A stretch of DNA of 64,000 nucleotides. Origin: Marinobacter caseinilyticus (GTDB taxonomy: Bacteria; Pseudomonadota; Gammaproteobacteria; Pseudomonadales; Oleiphilaceae). A program made the position numbers and the translations under genes. The stretch covers positions 62,001 through 126,000 of the forward strand of contig NZ_WUQJ01000011.1 of NCBI RefSeq assembly GCF_011074955.1, read 5' to 3'. Under the pieces are notes generated by a model. That model saw only the letters and a program-made list of their open reading frames with translations. It did no database searches and was not told where the DNA came from. Shown here one piece after another: positions 1 to 8,384 of this stretch (position 1 is the first letter of the stretch; each line of letters opens with the position of its first letter).

Positions 1-300
1 GCCCTGCCACGCCAGCAGCCGAGCCAGCCCGGCAAATACCCGGGGCAGCGGACCGCCGGCCAGAATGGCCGTACCCCGGGTGTCACCCTGGGGAATGCTG
101 CCGGGTTTGGCTTTTTGATAGAGTGAGTCGAGCTCCTCCCGGGACAGTTTCAGCCACTGCCGGACCGGGGAGTCCGTACGCTGTTCGCGCGTGCTGGCGG
201 CCGCCTTACGGGTCGGGCGTTTGGCTTTGGTGGCCTGGGTTTTACGTTTGGTCGGTTGCTGTTTGGTGTCCGCGGTGGCGGTGTCAGTGTCAGCGTTCAT
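1..300 (-). CDS. Hypothetical protein, N-terminal part only (runs off the left edge)
   Basis: Reading leftwards from an ATG at 300, a frame stays open for 100 codons to the edge of the window. The ATG overlaps the TGA of the GMC oxidoreductase gene (ATGA at 300-297), which is typical of translational coupling, so this is very likely the next gene of that operon. The first 45 or so residues are a low-complexity Thr/Lys/Ala-rich, basic and probably disordered tail. After that the sequence looks folded (SPVRQWLKLSREELDSLYQK onwards). I do not recognise the family. The remainder lies outside the window. Confidence 0.7.
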   Translation of the reverse strand, partial: MNADTDTATADTKQQPTKRKTQATKAKRPTRKAAASTREQRTDSPVRQWLKLSREELDSLYQKAKPGSIPQGDTRGTAILAGGPLPRVFAGLARLLAWQG

Positions 301-2009
301 GGTGCCAATTCCTTCTGGGTTGTGGTGGGTGCCCGTCTGCTCCCAGCCTCGACGGGCACGGGTAAACGAGCGGTGCGTTCGTTGGTCGGGGTGCTGGCGT
401 CGTCCTCGCGCAGTTCCCGGCCATGGATAAGATGGAAGGCAACCCGTTCAGCAATAGCGCTAATGGTGGCTGACGGGTTCACACCAATGGCGGCCGGCAT
501 CAAGGCGCCATCGGCGACATAGAGACCCTTGTAGCCCCAGACTTCACCGCAATCGTTGGTGACGCCGGTCATGGGGGTGTCCGACATGGCGCAGCCGCCC
601 AGTGGGTGTGCGGTCAGGGTTTTATGCAGGGGGAGGCCAATCAAGGGGGTGCGCCACAGGAAGCTGTTGATGAATCGGCCTCCCGATGCCTCGCTGAGGT
701 TGCGCATTTGCTGCACCATGAAGCGGAACATTGGCAGGCTCTTGCGAGCCGACCACTGCAATCGCACATCGCCGTGCCTGTCCAGCGTCAGCACACCATT
801 GGCGGCGTCGGTGCCCATGCCGAGGTAGGGTAAGACGTGGGTTAGAAATCCGTCTTCCAGCAACTCCTCCAACTGCAACTTCAGACCCGCGCCCAGCGCG
901 TCACTGACATAGTGGCGGCCTTGGCGAAGCGTGCGCCGTAATCGGCCCCGGGTCGGAATCGCATGGTTGAAATGCCAGACAAACGGGTCGGGGAAACCGA
1001 GGTCTTCAATGTATATGTACTGGTCTTTTTCCTGACGGAATCCGACGCCGGCTGTAATGCTAGGCCCCCGGCCAGGATCGACGATTCGGTCCCGGTAACG
1101 GGTGCCGGCAAAAATGAAATCGCCGTTGCCGGAGAAGCGTTGTCCGAGCTGATCGGATAACCGTGGCAGCGTCCGGGTCTGAAGTTTGCAGCGGAGCAGC
1201 AACTCGTTGGTGCCCAACGTTCCGGCAGCGACCACCACCTGCTGCGCATAAAAGGTTTTAAAGCTGTCGCTGGGCGGATCGGCGGGCGGCGTCGTGAGGT
1301 CCCTGCAGGTGACGGCATAGCCCTGACCGTCCGGGGTGATGTTGAGAGCCTGGTGTTGCGGTAAGACCACCGCGCCATATTCTTCGGCCAACGGAATGTA
1401 GTTCAGGTCCAGCGTATTTTTGGCGTGCACATGACATCCCAACAGGCAGTTACCACAGTGCTCGCAGCCGGGCAGAACCCCTTCGGCGGTCTCCAGGTCA
1501 GCAAACCGCACGCAGACGGGCACCCGGTCGGCGTGACGTCCGATACTGTTGACCGCATCCTCAAATGCCTGGGTGCGACTGGGCACCGGCCTGGCGAAGT
1601 GATCACGGATGGGGGTGGCCCCCAGCATATCCGCGGCCAGCGTGTAATAGGGGCGCAAGCGTCGAAGTGTAATGCGCCGGGGCCAGGATGGCTGGTCAAA
1701 AATGAATGCGGGCGGTCGGATGTGTACATTGAAGTAATGCAGCGAACCACCGCCAACCCCGGTGCCTTGAATCACGTCCATGTTGCGAAATGCCCGGTAT
1801 TCAATAAATCCATCGCCGTTGGCACGGTGTTTGTCATTGGCGAGGGCAAGCCGGGCGACTTCGCCGGAGCCTCTGGGGAAGTCAAGCCGATCCCAGCGTT
1901 TACCCTTTTCCAGTAAACAAACGGCGCGTCCGGCCTGGGCCAGCCGGCAGGCGGTGATCGCACCGCCGAAGCCGGAACCGATGACCACAACGTCGTATCG
2001 TGCTGTCAT
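297..2009 (-). CDS. GMC-family FAD oxidoreductase, cholesterol-oxidase-like
   Basis: A 570-residue flavoenzyme that probably oxidises an alcohol group, with FAD as cofactor. The N-terminus has the dinucleotide-binding motif GSGFGG (residues 11-16) and the acidic residue of the FAD-ribose site about 20 residues later. GTGVGGGSLHY (about 82-92) is the second FAD loop. The C-terminal GMC domain carries HPLGGCAM (His about 468) and NPSATI (Asn about 511), the usual catalytic His/Asn pair region. A CxxCxxCxxxC cluster (Cys182, 185, 188, 192) resembles the ferredoxin-like cysteine motif of some cholesterol-oxidase-type GMC enzymes. There is no signal peptide, so it is probably cytoplasmic. It lies 24 nt behind the epoxide-hydrolase-like gene and overlaps the next gene by ATGA. 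The substrate is unknown; a sterol or other hydrophobic alcohol is only a guess. Confidence 0.88.
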   Translation of the reverse strand: MTARYDVVVIGSGFGGAITACRLAQAGRAVCLLEKGKRWDRLDFPRGSGEVARLALANDKHRANGDGFIEYRAFRNMDVIQGTGVGGGSLHYFNVHIRPPAFIFDQPSWPRRITLRRLRPYYTLAADMLGATPIRDHFARPVPSRTQAFEDAVNSIGRHADRVPVCVRFADLETAEGVLPGCEHCGNCLLGCHVHAKNTLDLNYIPLAEEYGAVVLPQHQALNITPDGQGYAVTCRDLTTPPADPPSDSFKTFYAQQVVVAAGTLGTNELLLRCKLQTRTLPRLSDQLGQRFSGNGDFIFAGTRYRDRIVDPGRGPSITAGVGFRQEKDQYIYIEDLGFPDPFVWHFNHAIPTRGRLRRTLRQGRHYVSDALGAGLKLQLEELLEDGFLTHVLPYLGMGTDAANGVLTLDRHGDVRLQWSARKSLPMFRFMVQQMRNLSEASGGRFINSFLWRTPLIGLPLHKTLTAHPLGGCAMSDTPMTGVTNDCGEVWGYKGLYVADGALMPAAIGVNPSATISAIAERVAFHLIHGRELREDDASTPTNERTARLPVPVEAGSRRAPTTTQKELAP

Positions 2010-2033
2010 TTCCCTATCCCCCTTGCCGTGTGC

Positions 2034-2993
2034 TCACGCGGCGGTTTCCATGGATGACCGGGCTGCAGGTAGCCGATCGCTCTGATCGAGCAGCCGGTAG
2101 AGTTCTCGGGCCAGTAAATCCGGCGCTTCAAGATCGACAAAATGGCCAATGCCTTCGAGTGGGCGCCACTCGACCGGGCAGCCGGCGTCGCGGTGACTGG
2201 CCTGGGCCACCCGCGCAGACAAGGCGCCGTCCTCAAGCCCCCAGATCAGCGTGACGGGCACCTGAATCGGGTTGTCATAAACCTGTTCCAGTTGCGCACG
2301 AGTGCTGGTGTGAATCAGGGTTTTGACGAATTCCCGGTAATAATTCACCGGTCCCCGCAGGTCTTTCGGACGTTCGAAACGGTGGACGATTTCCCGCACC
2401 AGATCCCGATCCATATGCCCCCGCGAGCCTTTTCTCAGTGTGAACGACAGCGTCAGCATTGTGCGGCCCAGCCGTGTGGTCAGCAGACGTTCAGGCAGGC
2501 GGGGAATCTGGAACGGTGATACCCACGGGATGCGAAGGGTCTGAAAATCCTCAAACCTCAGCACCGCGCGTACCAGGGTGCGGGGGTGCGTGCAATTCAC
2601 TACCACCAAACGGCTGATACGTTCGGGAAAACGGTGGGCGTAGATCCAGCCCAAGGCCCCGCCCCAGTCGTGGCTCAGCAGCACAGGTTTGTCCAGCCCC
2701 AGCTCAGTTATCAACTGATCGATATCGTCGGTCAACGAGAACACATCGTAGCCATTGCCGGCGGCATCGGAGGCCGGGTAGCCTCTTAAATCCGGGGCAA
2801 AAAACGCGACATCGGGCATTTGCCGCATCAATGGGCGCCAGCCAACCCAGCCTTCTGGAAATCCATGCAGGCACAGCACAGCGCCGCGGGCCGAGCTGAC
2901 ATGCCGATCATGCGGTTTGTCGGGGGCCGAGATGGCCACATGCAACGAGGTATCATTAACGGTAATGCGCCGGTGCCGGATCGTGTTTGCCAT
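2034..2993 (-). CDS. Alpha/beta hydrolase, epoxide-hydrolase-like
   Basis: A 319-residue alpha/beta-fold hydrolase. The oxyanion-hole motif HGFPEGW lies at residues 43-49. The nucleophile elbow reads SHDWGG, so the nucleophile is Asp109, as in epoxide hydrolases and haloalkane dehalogenases, not Ser as in esterases. WGLED supplies the likely acid, and GIGHF (His about 284) the catalytic base. HGFPE together with DWGG favours epoxide hydrolase over dehalogenase. It sits 3 nt behind the Cys-rich gene and 24 nt ahead of the GMC oxidoreductase, so the two enzymes may act on successive steps of one compound. The exact substrate cannot be read from the sequence. Confidence 0.87.
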   Translation of the reverse strand: MANTIRHRRITVNDTSLHVAISAPDKPHDRHVSSARGAVLCLHGFPEGWVGWRPLMRQMPDVAFFAPDLRGYPASDAAGNGYDVFSLTDDIDQLITELGLDKPVLLSHDWGGALGWIYAHRFPERISRLVVVNCTHPRTLVRAVLRFEDFQTLRIPWVSPFQIPRLPERLLTTRLGRTMLTLSFTLRKGSRGHMDRDLVREIVHRFERPKDLRGPVNYYREFVKTLIHTSTRAQLEQVYDNPIQVPVTLIWGLEDGALSARVAQASHRDAGCPVEWRPLEGIGHFVDLEAPDLLARELYRLLDQSDRLPAARSSMETAA

Positions 2994-2996
2994 AGC

Positions 2997-3671
2997 TCAG
3001 CCCGCCTGTTTTGAGGGTTTAAAACAATCTTCTTCGCACTGGAAGTGGTTAAACCAGTGATGGGCCTTAATTCGTTTGGGAATCTCGCCCTGTTCGATGT
3101 GGCAGCAACACGCCTGCTTGGGGCGAACGACAAGCCAAACCTGAATGAATTGGTCGTACGCCCCGGCGACAGTGATGCGGGCACTGTAGGTGCTGCCCGC
3201 AAAGGTCTCGGGAACGGTAAAGCTGATGACGGCCGTCAGCGACTCACCCGGGGCAAGGGTTTTCTTGTCGGGAAAAACCTTGACGGTCTCTTTCGTGCAC
3301 GGAAAAGGCATCGCGGTCAGGGTGAATTCCCGTTCAACATCGGCGGTATTGGTGACCTGGACCTGATACTGAAAACTGTCGCCCGGGCAGCCGGTCCAAT
3401 GGATACGACCGACGCAGGCACTCGGGCAACGGGTTTCGGGAATGCCGCAACAAGGTTGGTGTTTGTCATGACGGCAATGACAGGCGGGGCAGAGGTCACC
3501 ATAGCTGCCATCGAACGTCTTCCGGACCACGTCGGCTGCACCCTGCAGTGATGCTGCCAGCAAGCGGGGTGGCAGCAGGACCAGATTGAGTCCCGACGGC
3601 AATATCTTGAGTCGGTCCCCGGAGGAGGGATCGCACGTCAAGTCGGGGGTGGTGCAGGGGGCGTGGGTCAT
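2997..3671 (-). CDS. Cys/His-rich protein with an Ig-like domain, unknown function
   Basis: A 224-residue protein that I do not recognise. I chose the ATG at 3671 (MTHAPCTTPD) because it has a GGAGA ribosome site and clears the upstream gene; the longer frame would overlap that gene by about 60 nt. Residues about 60-95 form a dense Cys/His cluster with CPACHC, CC and CPSAC motifs, suggestive of metal binding. Residues about 95-185 look like an Ig-like beta sandwich of the NEW3/DUF11 style (VQVTNTADVEREFTL, LAPGESLTAVISFTVP). CCCHIEQ and CEEDCF follow near the C-terminus. No signal peptide is visible. The downstream hydrolase gene starts only 3 nt after its stop, so the two are co-transcribed. 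The fold is inferred from the pattern only. Confidence 0.75.
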   Translation of the reverse strand: MTHAPCTTPDLTCDPSSGDRLKILPSGLNLVLLPPRLLAASLQGAADVVRKTFDGSYGDLCPACHCRHDKHQPCCGIPETRCPSACVGRIHWTGCPGDSFQYQVQVTNTADVEREFTLTAMPFPCTKETVKVFPDKKTLAPGESLTAVISFTVPETFAGSTYSARITVAGAYDQFIQVWLVVRPKQACCCHIEQGEIPKRIKAHHWFNHFQCEEDCFKPSKQAG

Positions 3672-3697
3672 GGCGGTCTCCTTGGCTGGGTGGCTTC

Positions 3698-4507
3698 TTA
3701 CGGCTGCCGTTTGGCTTGAATGGCTCGGCCGCTGCCGGTGCAATAGAGTTCCAGCCACACCCGGTCGTCGTTGATTTTTATAAAACCCAGGTAACGCCGG
3801 CCCTTTTTCAGGCCAGCAGGGAGCATGAGGCTTAAGGTGCGTTCAATGGCCTCCCCCGCTGACAAAGACGCCTCGATGGCGGGTGTGAACTGGATTCGGG
3901 CGGGCGCGATGAGTTGTTTGCGAAAGTCGTGCAGTAATCGATTGGCGAAATCTTCGTAGCTTTCATCCGGGCCGGTTTCACGCAATGAATAAACCAGCGT
4001 CCGGCCGATCCAGTCGTATTCCCGCAGCCACACCATGCCCACATCGCCAATGTCGACAGGCACGTTGCCAAGGTTCGAGAGGGTTATATTACAGCGAAGG
4101 GTCTGTCCGCTGACGCCCTGAAGCCGCAAGTGGGTCGGCTCTATCATCAACTCCTGATGGGCCAGTACCTCGACATTAACGGGGGTTTTTTGCTTGCCAC
4201 AGATCACCGTGGTTTGGTAATGACCGGGCGGCGTACTGCTTGGCAGTTGCAGGGCTGCCATGGTTCGGCTTTCACCATGGGGAGCAATGCGTGCGGCCAG
4301 CACCATCCGGGTGGGTGCCAGTGGTTTGCTGTCTTTGCGATACCGCTGGGGCGGCCGGGTAGCCAGCGCCCGAACCTTGATTTTATGGTCGGAATTATTG
4401 ACCAGGGTCAGCGCACCGCGGCACTCAAACGGAGCGCCGGAAAACGAGTAAGGGCCATCGGTCAAATGCCAATCCGAGCCGGGTTCACCTGAGTGTGTGC
4501 CTTTCAC
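3698..4507 (-). CDS. Predicted two-domain Ig-like protein, unknown function
   Basis: A 269-residue soluble protein without signal peptide or membrane segment. The sequence alternates in beta-strand fashion. Two halves (about 20-115 and 118-260) each carry phrases typical of Ig-like adhesion or chaperone folds, such as ALTLVNNSDHKIKVRALA and CNITLSNLGNVPVDIGDVG. It resembles the Ig-like part of the next gene, which starts 26 nt downstream, so the two may be structural partners. The previous gene ends 18 nt upstream. I know of no named family, and a scaffold or binding role is a guess. Confidence 0.7.
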   Translation of the reverse strand: MKGTHSGEPGSDWHLTDGPYSFSGAPFECRGALTLVNNSDHKIKVRALATRPPQRYRKDSKPLAPTRMVLAARIAPHGESRTMAALQLPSSTPPGHYQTTVICGKQKTPVNVEVLAHQELMIEPTHLRLQGVSGQTLRCNITLSNLGNVPVDIGDVGMVWLREYDWIGRTLVYSLRETGPDESYEDFANRLLHDFRKQLIAPARIQFTPAIEASLSAGEAIERTLSLMLPAGLKKGRRYLGFIKINDDRVWLELYCTGSGRAIQAKRQP

Positions 4508-4525
4508 CGTCCGTCTCCTTGGTGT

Positions 4526-5026
4526 TTATTCGCACTGCTCCGCCGACTTGGCCTGGTAGTCTTCGGCGACAATCATGCCCTCGCCACACGTCTCAAACTC
4601 GAACACCTTGATCCCGAACAGGGTCAGACGAAAACGATAATTGAGCGGAAAGTGAAAGCGCATGGGTCGCAATCCAAGCTGCACGTCCAGTTGCGGGAGT
4701 TCCCGAATCCGGACGTCGAGGTCAAGGTCCACTTTGTTGTCAGTTTTAACCGTGCTGTCCGTGTTCAGACGGCTGTCGGAGTCCAGGGCGATGGTGGGCA
4801 GGTTGTCCACCGAGAGGGATACAATGACGTTAACATCGGGCAGATTGGTCACACCGATGTTGATGGCCGGCAGTTCTGTCACGCCGATACTGATGGGCGC
4901 CAACTCCCGGATTCGAATCTCATCGAGGTCAAAGTCGATACCCCCGGCGAATTCGATGCCTTGTCCTGCACCAGTATTGGGGAACTGTTTGATCCGGATA
5001 TTGTCGAGGGGAACATCCACGCTCAT
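4526..5026 (-). CDS. Repeat-containing protein of unknown function, first gene of the operon
   Basis: A 166-residue acidic protein with irregular repeats of the form I-x-I-x-E-L-P-x-I (for example DEIRIRELAPISIG, VTELPAINIG, VTNLPDVNVI, DVRIRELPQLDV). Such a pattern could form a beta-solenoid or stacked strands. The chosen ATG at 5026 has GGAGT six bases upstream. The frame continues upstream to a TTG at 5116, which would add a hydrophobic stretch (LAVLAVALLWSLAVSV) resembling a signal anchor, but I see no ribosome site for that start. It leads a tight minus-strand series ending in the GMC oxidoreductase. The family is not recognised. Confidence 0.65.
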   Translation of the reverse strand: MSVDVPLDNIRIKQFPNTGAGQGIEFAGGIDFDLDEIRIRELAPISIGVTELPAINIGVTNLPDVNVIVSLSVDNLPTIALDSDSRLNTDSTVKTDNKVDLDLDVRIRELPQLDVQLGLRPMRFHFPLNYRFRLTLFGIKVFEFETCGEGMIVAEDYQAKSAEQCE

Positions 5027-5266
5027 AGCGGACTCCAGGTATTCAGTTTTGATCGTTTTGCGACGGTCAACTGAAACCGCAAGACTCCACAGCAGGGCGA
5101 CGGCCAGAACAGCCAAAAGACGGAGTGTTCAGTTACGATTTGTGGGCAAAAAATTCAGGGAAGGACAGCAAAAATCCTTTTGCCATGGCCAGAGTCTGCA
5201 ATAGATTGCCGGGGCGCGCAAGCGGGTTTTGATGAATTTCCCGGTCCTTTTCGGGTACGTCGTTTA

Positions 5267-6079
5267 TTACGTCAGACCCTTTGGTGGCGCCTTCTCCAGC
5301 CATTTTAAGGTGCGATCAACGATGCCTTCCCAGCCCGGCTCTCCCAACAGCCAGTGTGCGTGCTGGGGGTACTCCCAATAGGTCAGGGCGTCACCGTACC
5401 AATTGGCCAGTTTTCGACTTACGGCCACCGGCACAATGCGGTCCCTCTGGCCGGCCAGGGCCAGCATCGGACAGGAAATACTGGGTTTATTGACCCGGTT
5501 GGTGTGCCGGAGATTCAATGGACCAAAAGCCACTTCGTACGCCACGTGCCCGGATTCATACACCAGGTCGGCCAGCAGGGGGGCATGGGCTTGCCGTGGC
5601 ATGGCATTGAACAACAAATACGAAGCTTCAATGGGCGCCAGTTTGAATGCCTTGTGCCACAAACCGGGACGCGCAAAATGCCGGGCCATGCCCGGTAGTG
5701 TTTTCGGCCTTAAAGGAAAGATTGCCCCGGGCGCGGCCGGGTTAATCAATACTGCGGCGGCCAGCGATACCTCTGTGGCCAGTATCTGGGCAATCAAACC
5801 GCCCAGCGAATGCCCCATGACAATGGGCGGCTCCACCAGCGACTCAATAACGGTTGCGGCCGCATCAACGTAGTCCCGTAGCGTGGTTTTACCCAGCGTG
5901 CTGCGCGCCTGTTGGTCCAGGCTGACCCGATGCCCCGGCAGCCGTATCGCCAGGCAGTGGTAGCCTTCGGCTTCCAGCCGTGCCTGCCAGTTCGCCCAGA
6001 CTTCCGGCTGGCTCCACATGCCGTGGATCAAAACCACCGGCGGTTTGTGTCGTTCGGCGCCGGCTATCACGTCGTTCAC
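5267..6079 (-). CDS. Alpha/beta hydrolase, esterase-like
   Basis: A 270-residue alpha/beta hydrolase of the lipase/esterase type. LIHGMW (17-22) forms the oxyanion hole, GHSLGG gives nucleophile Ser91, GQRDRIVP supplies the acid, and HAHWL near the C-terminus gives the catalytic His. It overlaps the flavin monooxygenase gene by 4 nt (ATGA), so the two are translationally coupled. This pairing is common where a monooxygenase makes an ester or lactone that a hydrolase then opens, but the substrate is not evident. The 240-nt gap before the preceding operon suggests a separate transcription unit. Confidence 0.87.
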   Translation of the reverse strand: MNDVIAGAERHKPPVVLIHGMWSQPEVWANWQARLEAEGYHCLAIRLPGHRVSLDQQARSTLGKTTLRDYVDAAATVIESLVEPPIVMGHSLGGLIAQILATEVSLAAAVLINPAAPGAIFPLRPKTLPGMARHFARPGLWHKAFKLAPIEASYLLFNAMPRQAHAPLLADLVYESGHVAYEVAFGPLNLRHTNRVNKPSISCPMLALAGQRDRIVPVAVSRKLANWYGDALTYWEYPQHAHWLLGEPGWEGIVDRTLKWLEKAPPKGLT

Positions 6080-7485
6080 TGCCTCGCCCTCGCATGGCTG
6101 TTGTCGACCTGATGGTCGGTCTGGTTGGCCGCGGCGAAGTGCTTGTAGTATCCCGGCAACCCTTTGGGTGGCTGGCCAATATCGATACCCGCCTTTTTGA
6201 GTTCCACCTTCAGGTCATGACGGAATTTGTGGTAGTCCACTTGGGTTGAGTGACGGCTGCCCGTATCGAATTTGAGATGCGGGTGATCAATCTCGTGCTG
6301 GATGGCGCCGGCCAGGTCGGCAGGGCGTTGGTATTTCCCGAGAATCTCCAGGCACGCCAGCTTGGCTTGATAGTCCGCCAGTGGCCAAATGCAGCCCAGG
6401 GGCTGGAACAAACCAATGAAATACAGGTTCCGGTAGTCCGGGTGCATCATCTTCCGGTAAAGGGGCACCCGAGTGGCGTGCTCAAAATCGATAAAGGCTG
6501 TATCAAAAAACGGAAAGCTGATACGAAATCCGGTACACGCCACGATGATGTCATAGCTTTCGAAGCGCCCGTCGGTGAACTCGACGGAGTCGTCCTGCAA
6601 GGCTTTAACACCTGGGCGGGGCTTGACCCGGCCATGACGAATAAAGTCCAGCAAATCAGAATTGACCGAGGGATGATGACTCAGCACCAGCTTTTTCGGT
6701 TTGGGCAATCCGTATTTTTTGGCGTAGTCACCCTGTAACAACTTCAGGAGCACCGTAAAAATAAGCTGTCGGGCCTTGCCAGGCAGCCACGGTGTGCGGC
6801 TGCCGAGGACATCGGAGGGTAAACCGAACATGAACTTGGGCAGAAACCACTGAGGACTGCGCATGCTGAGCCCGACCCTGCCCGCCAGCCGAGCCGATTC
6901 CACCGCCACATCGCAGGCGGAATTGCCGGCCCCGATCACCAGCACGTTCTTTCCGCGCCAGCTGTCATCGACGCCTTTAAAGTCGTGGGAGTGCATGAAG
7001 CGGCCCTCGAAATGGCCGGGGTATTCGGGCATGCGGGGGTTCCAGTGGTGGCCGTTGGCCACCATCAGGTGGCTAAAGGTGGTGACGGACGTGTTGCCAT
7101 CCGGACCGGTATGTTGAACGTCCCACTGGCCGTCATCGTTGCGGTGGATATGATCTACCGTGGTATCAAAGCGAATTCGCTCCATGACTCCGAAATGTCG
7201 GGCGTAGTTCTCGAAGTAGGCCTGCAGTTGTTGATGGTTGGGGTAATCCGGGTAATCTTCCGGCATCGGAAAATCTTCATATTCGGACCAGCTTTTCGAG
7301 CTGATGATGTGGGTATTGTCATAGACGCTGGAGTGGCCGGTTTTGGAATTGAACACCCAGTTGCCGCCGACCTTGTCGTTTTTTTCGAAGACGGTCACAT
7401 TCAGCCCGGTTTCAAGGCAGTTTTTAGCGGCGGTCAGGCCACTGGGGCCCGCGCCGATGACGCACACGTGCACAGCTAAAGTCAT
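6076..7485 (-). CDS. Flavin-containing monooxygenase (class B)
   Basis: A 469-residue FAD- and NADPH-dependent monooxygenase. The N-terminal FAD motif GAGPSG is at 11-16. The family signature FEGRFMHSHDF fits FxGxxxHxxxF, which is nearer to N/S-oxidising FMOs than to classical Baeyer-Villiger enzymes (these end in W). A second Rossmann motif VLVIGAGNSACDVA follows at about 190, and ACTGF, the usual FMO C-terminal motif, is present. It is the first gene of a two-gene unit with the downstream hydrolase and is divergent from a TetR regulator across about 116 nt, which suggests induction by the substrate through that regulator. Confidence 0.9.
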   Translation of the reverse strand: MTLAVHVCVIGAGPSGLTAAKNCLETGLNVTVFEKNDKVGGNWVFNSKTGHSSVYDNTHIISSKSWSEYEDFPMPEDYPDYPNHQQLQAYFENYARHFGVMERIRFDTTVDHIHRNDDGQWDVQHTGPDGNTSVTTFSHLMVANGHHWNPRMPEYPGHFEGRFMHSHDFKGVDDSWRGKNVLVIGAGNSACDVAVESARLAGRVGLSMRSPQWFLPKFMFGLPSDVLGSRTPWLPGKARQLIFTVLLKLLQGDYAKKYGLPKPKKLVLSHHPSVNSDLLDFIRHGRVKPRPGVKALQDDSVEFTDGRFESYDIIVACTGFRISFPFFDTAFIDFEHATRVPLYRKMMHPDYRNLYFIGLFQPLGCIWPLADYQAKLACLEILGKYQRPADLAGAIQHEIDHPHLKFDTGSRHSTQVDYHKFRHDLKVELKKAGIDIGQPPKGLPGYYKHFAAANQTDHQVDNSHARARQ

Positions 7486-7552
7486 GATTGCGCTCCTTAA
7501 TTATTATTCTGGACGCTGTTATTATCGAAATAGTTTTTTTGAAATCTAACTT

Positions 7553-7578
7553 TTGTCGGATATAGTGTCAACGGACAA
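7553..7578. promoter_or_regulatory. Possible TetR operator between the monooxygenase and regulator genes
   Basis: An imperfect inverted repeat, TTGTCGG and CGGACAA separated by 12 nt, lies in the divergent intergenic region just upstream of the TetR gene. TetR proteins usually bind such palindromes next to their own gene. The arms are short and one base pair mismatches, so this is tentative. Confidence 0.35.
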
Positions 7579-7601
7579 CCCATCAAACTGGAAAGGTGCT
7601 C

Positions 7602-8243
7602 GTGGAAAGCCCCACCAAATCGCCGTCAATTAGCAACCGTAAGCCACTGCAAGGCCGTAGCAGGGAGCGGGTCAATAAGGTGCTGGCGGTGGCCGAGACG
7701 CTGCTGCTGGAGGTCGGCCCCGAGGGTCTGTCGATCCCGGATGTGGCCCGACAGTCGGGCGTGCCCAGGGCATCGATCTATCAGTTTTTCCCCAACAAAT
7801 ACGCGTTGTTGCTGGCCATCGCCGACATTCACCTGGGGCGTGTTGCGGCATTGATCGGCACGATAGAGCATCAACTTCGGGGCGCAAGCCTTGAGGCCCT
7901 GGGTACCATCACGACGCGTGCGGCGGCAGACTATTACAACCACCATCCGGTGGCGAGCATGTTGATTCTGGGTGGCCCGATGAGCCGCAATGCCTACCTG
8001 GCCCAGGAATTCACCATTCAGGATATTGGACGTCGGCTACGTGCGTTGCTGGCACGGGACCGGCCACAACTGGTGGTGCCCGACGACCCGGACGTAATGA
8101 CCATCGCCGTGGAGATTGCATTCGCCTGTATGAAGCATTCCTATTTTACCCACGCCAGCATTACCGATGCGATGGCTGAGCAGGCGGCACAGGCGGCGGT
8201 GGCCTATTTACGATTGTGGCTGCCGGAGACGGCGTACGACTGA
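7602..8243 (+). CDS. TetR-family transcriptional regulator
   Basis: A 213-residue regulator. The N-terminal helix-turn-helix region (about residues 15-60: RSRERVNKVLAVAETLL, then SIPDVARQSGVPRASIYQFF) is a clear TetR_N domain. The rest is a helical ligand-binding domain of no recognised subfamily. I chose the GTG at 7602 because GGAAAGG ends five bases upstream; a GTG at 7596 in the same frame lies inside that site. It is divergent from the FMO-hydrolase pair and probably represses it until the substrate or product binds. Confidence 0.88.
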   Translation: MESPTKSPSISNRKPLQGRSRERVNKVLAVAETLLLEVGPEGLSIPDVARQSGVPRASIYQFFPNKYALLLAIADIHLGRVAALIGTIEHQLRGASLEALGTITTRAAADYYNHHPVASMLILGGPMSRNAYLAQEFTIQDIGRRLRALLARDRPQLVVPDDPDVMTIAVEIAFACMKHSYFTHASITDAMAEQAAQAAVAYLRLWLPETAYD

Positions 8244-8384
8244 GGTTGCGGGCCGGCTTGTCGAGAGCGAGCAGTGACGTCACGCCTCCGCAAACCTCCC
8301 GCCCAAAACCCGGTCCGGCACGGTTTAGACACCACGGTTCCGCCGCCGCTCATGGGCTATTGGACCGTGAGAGGGGCGGGCATG

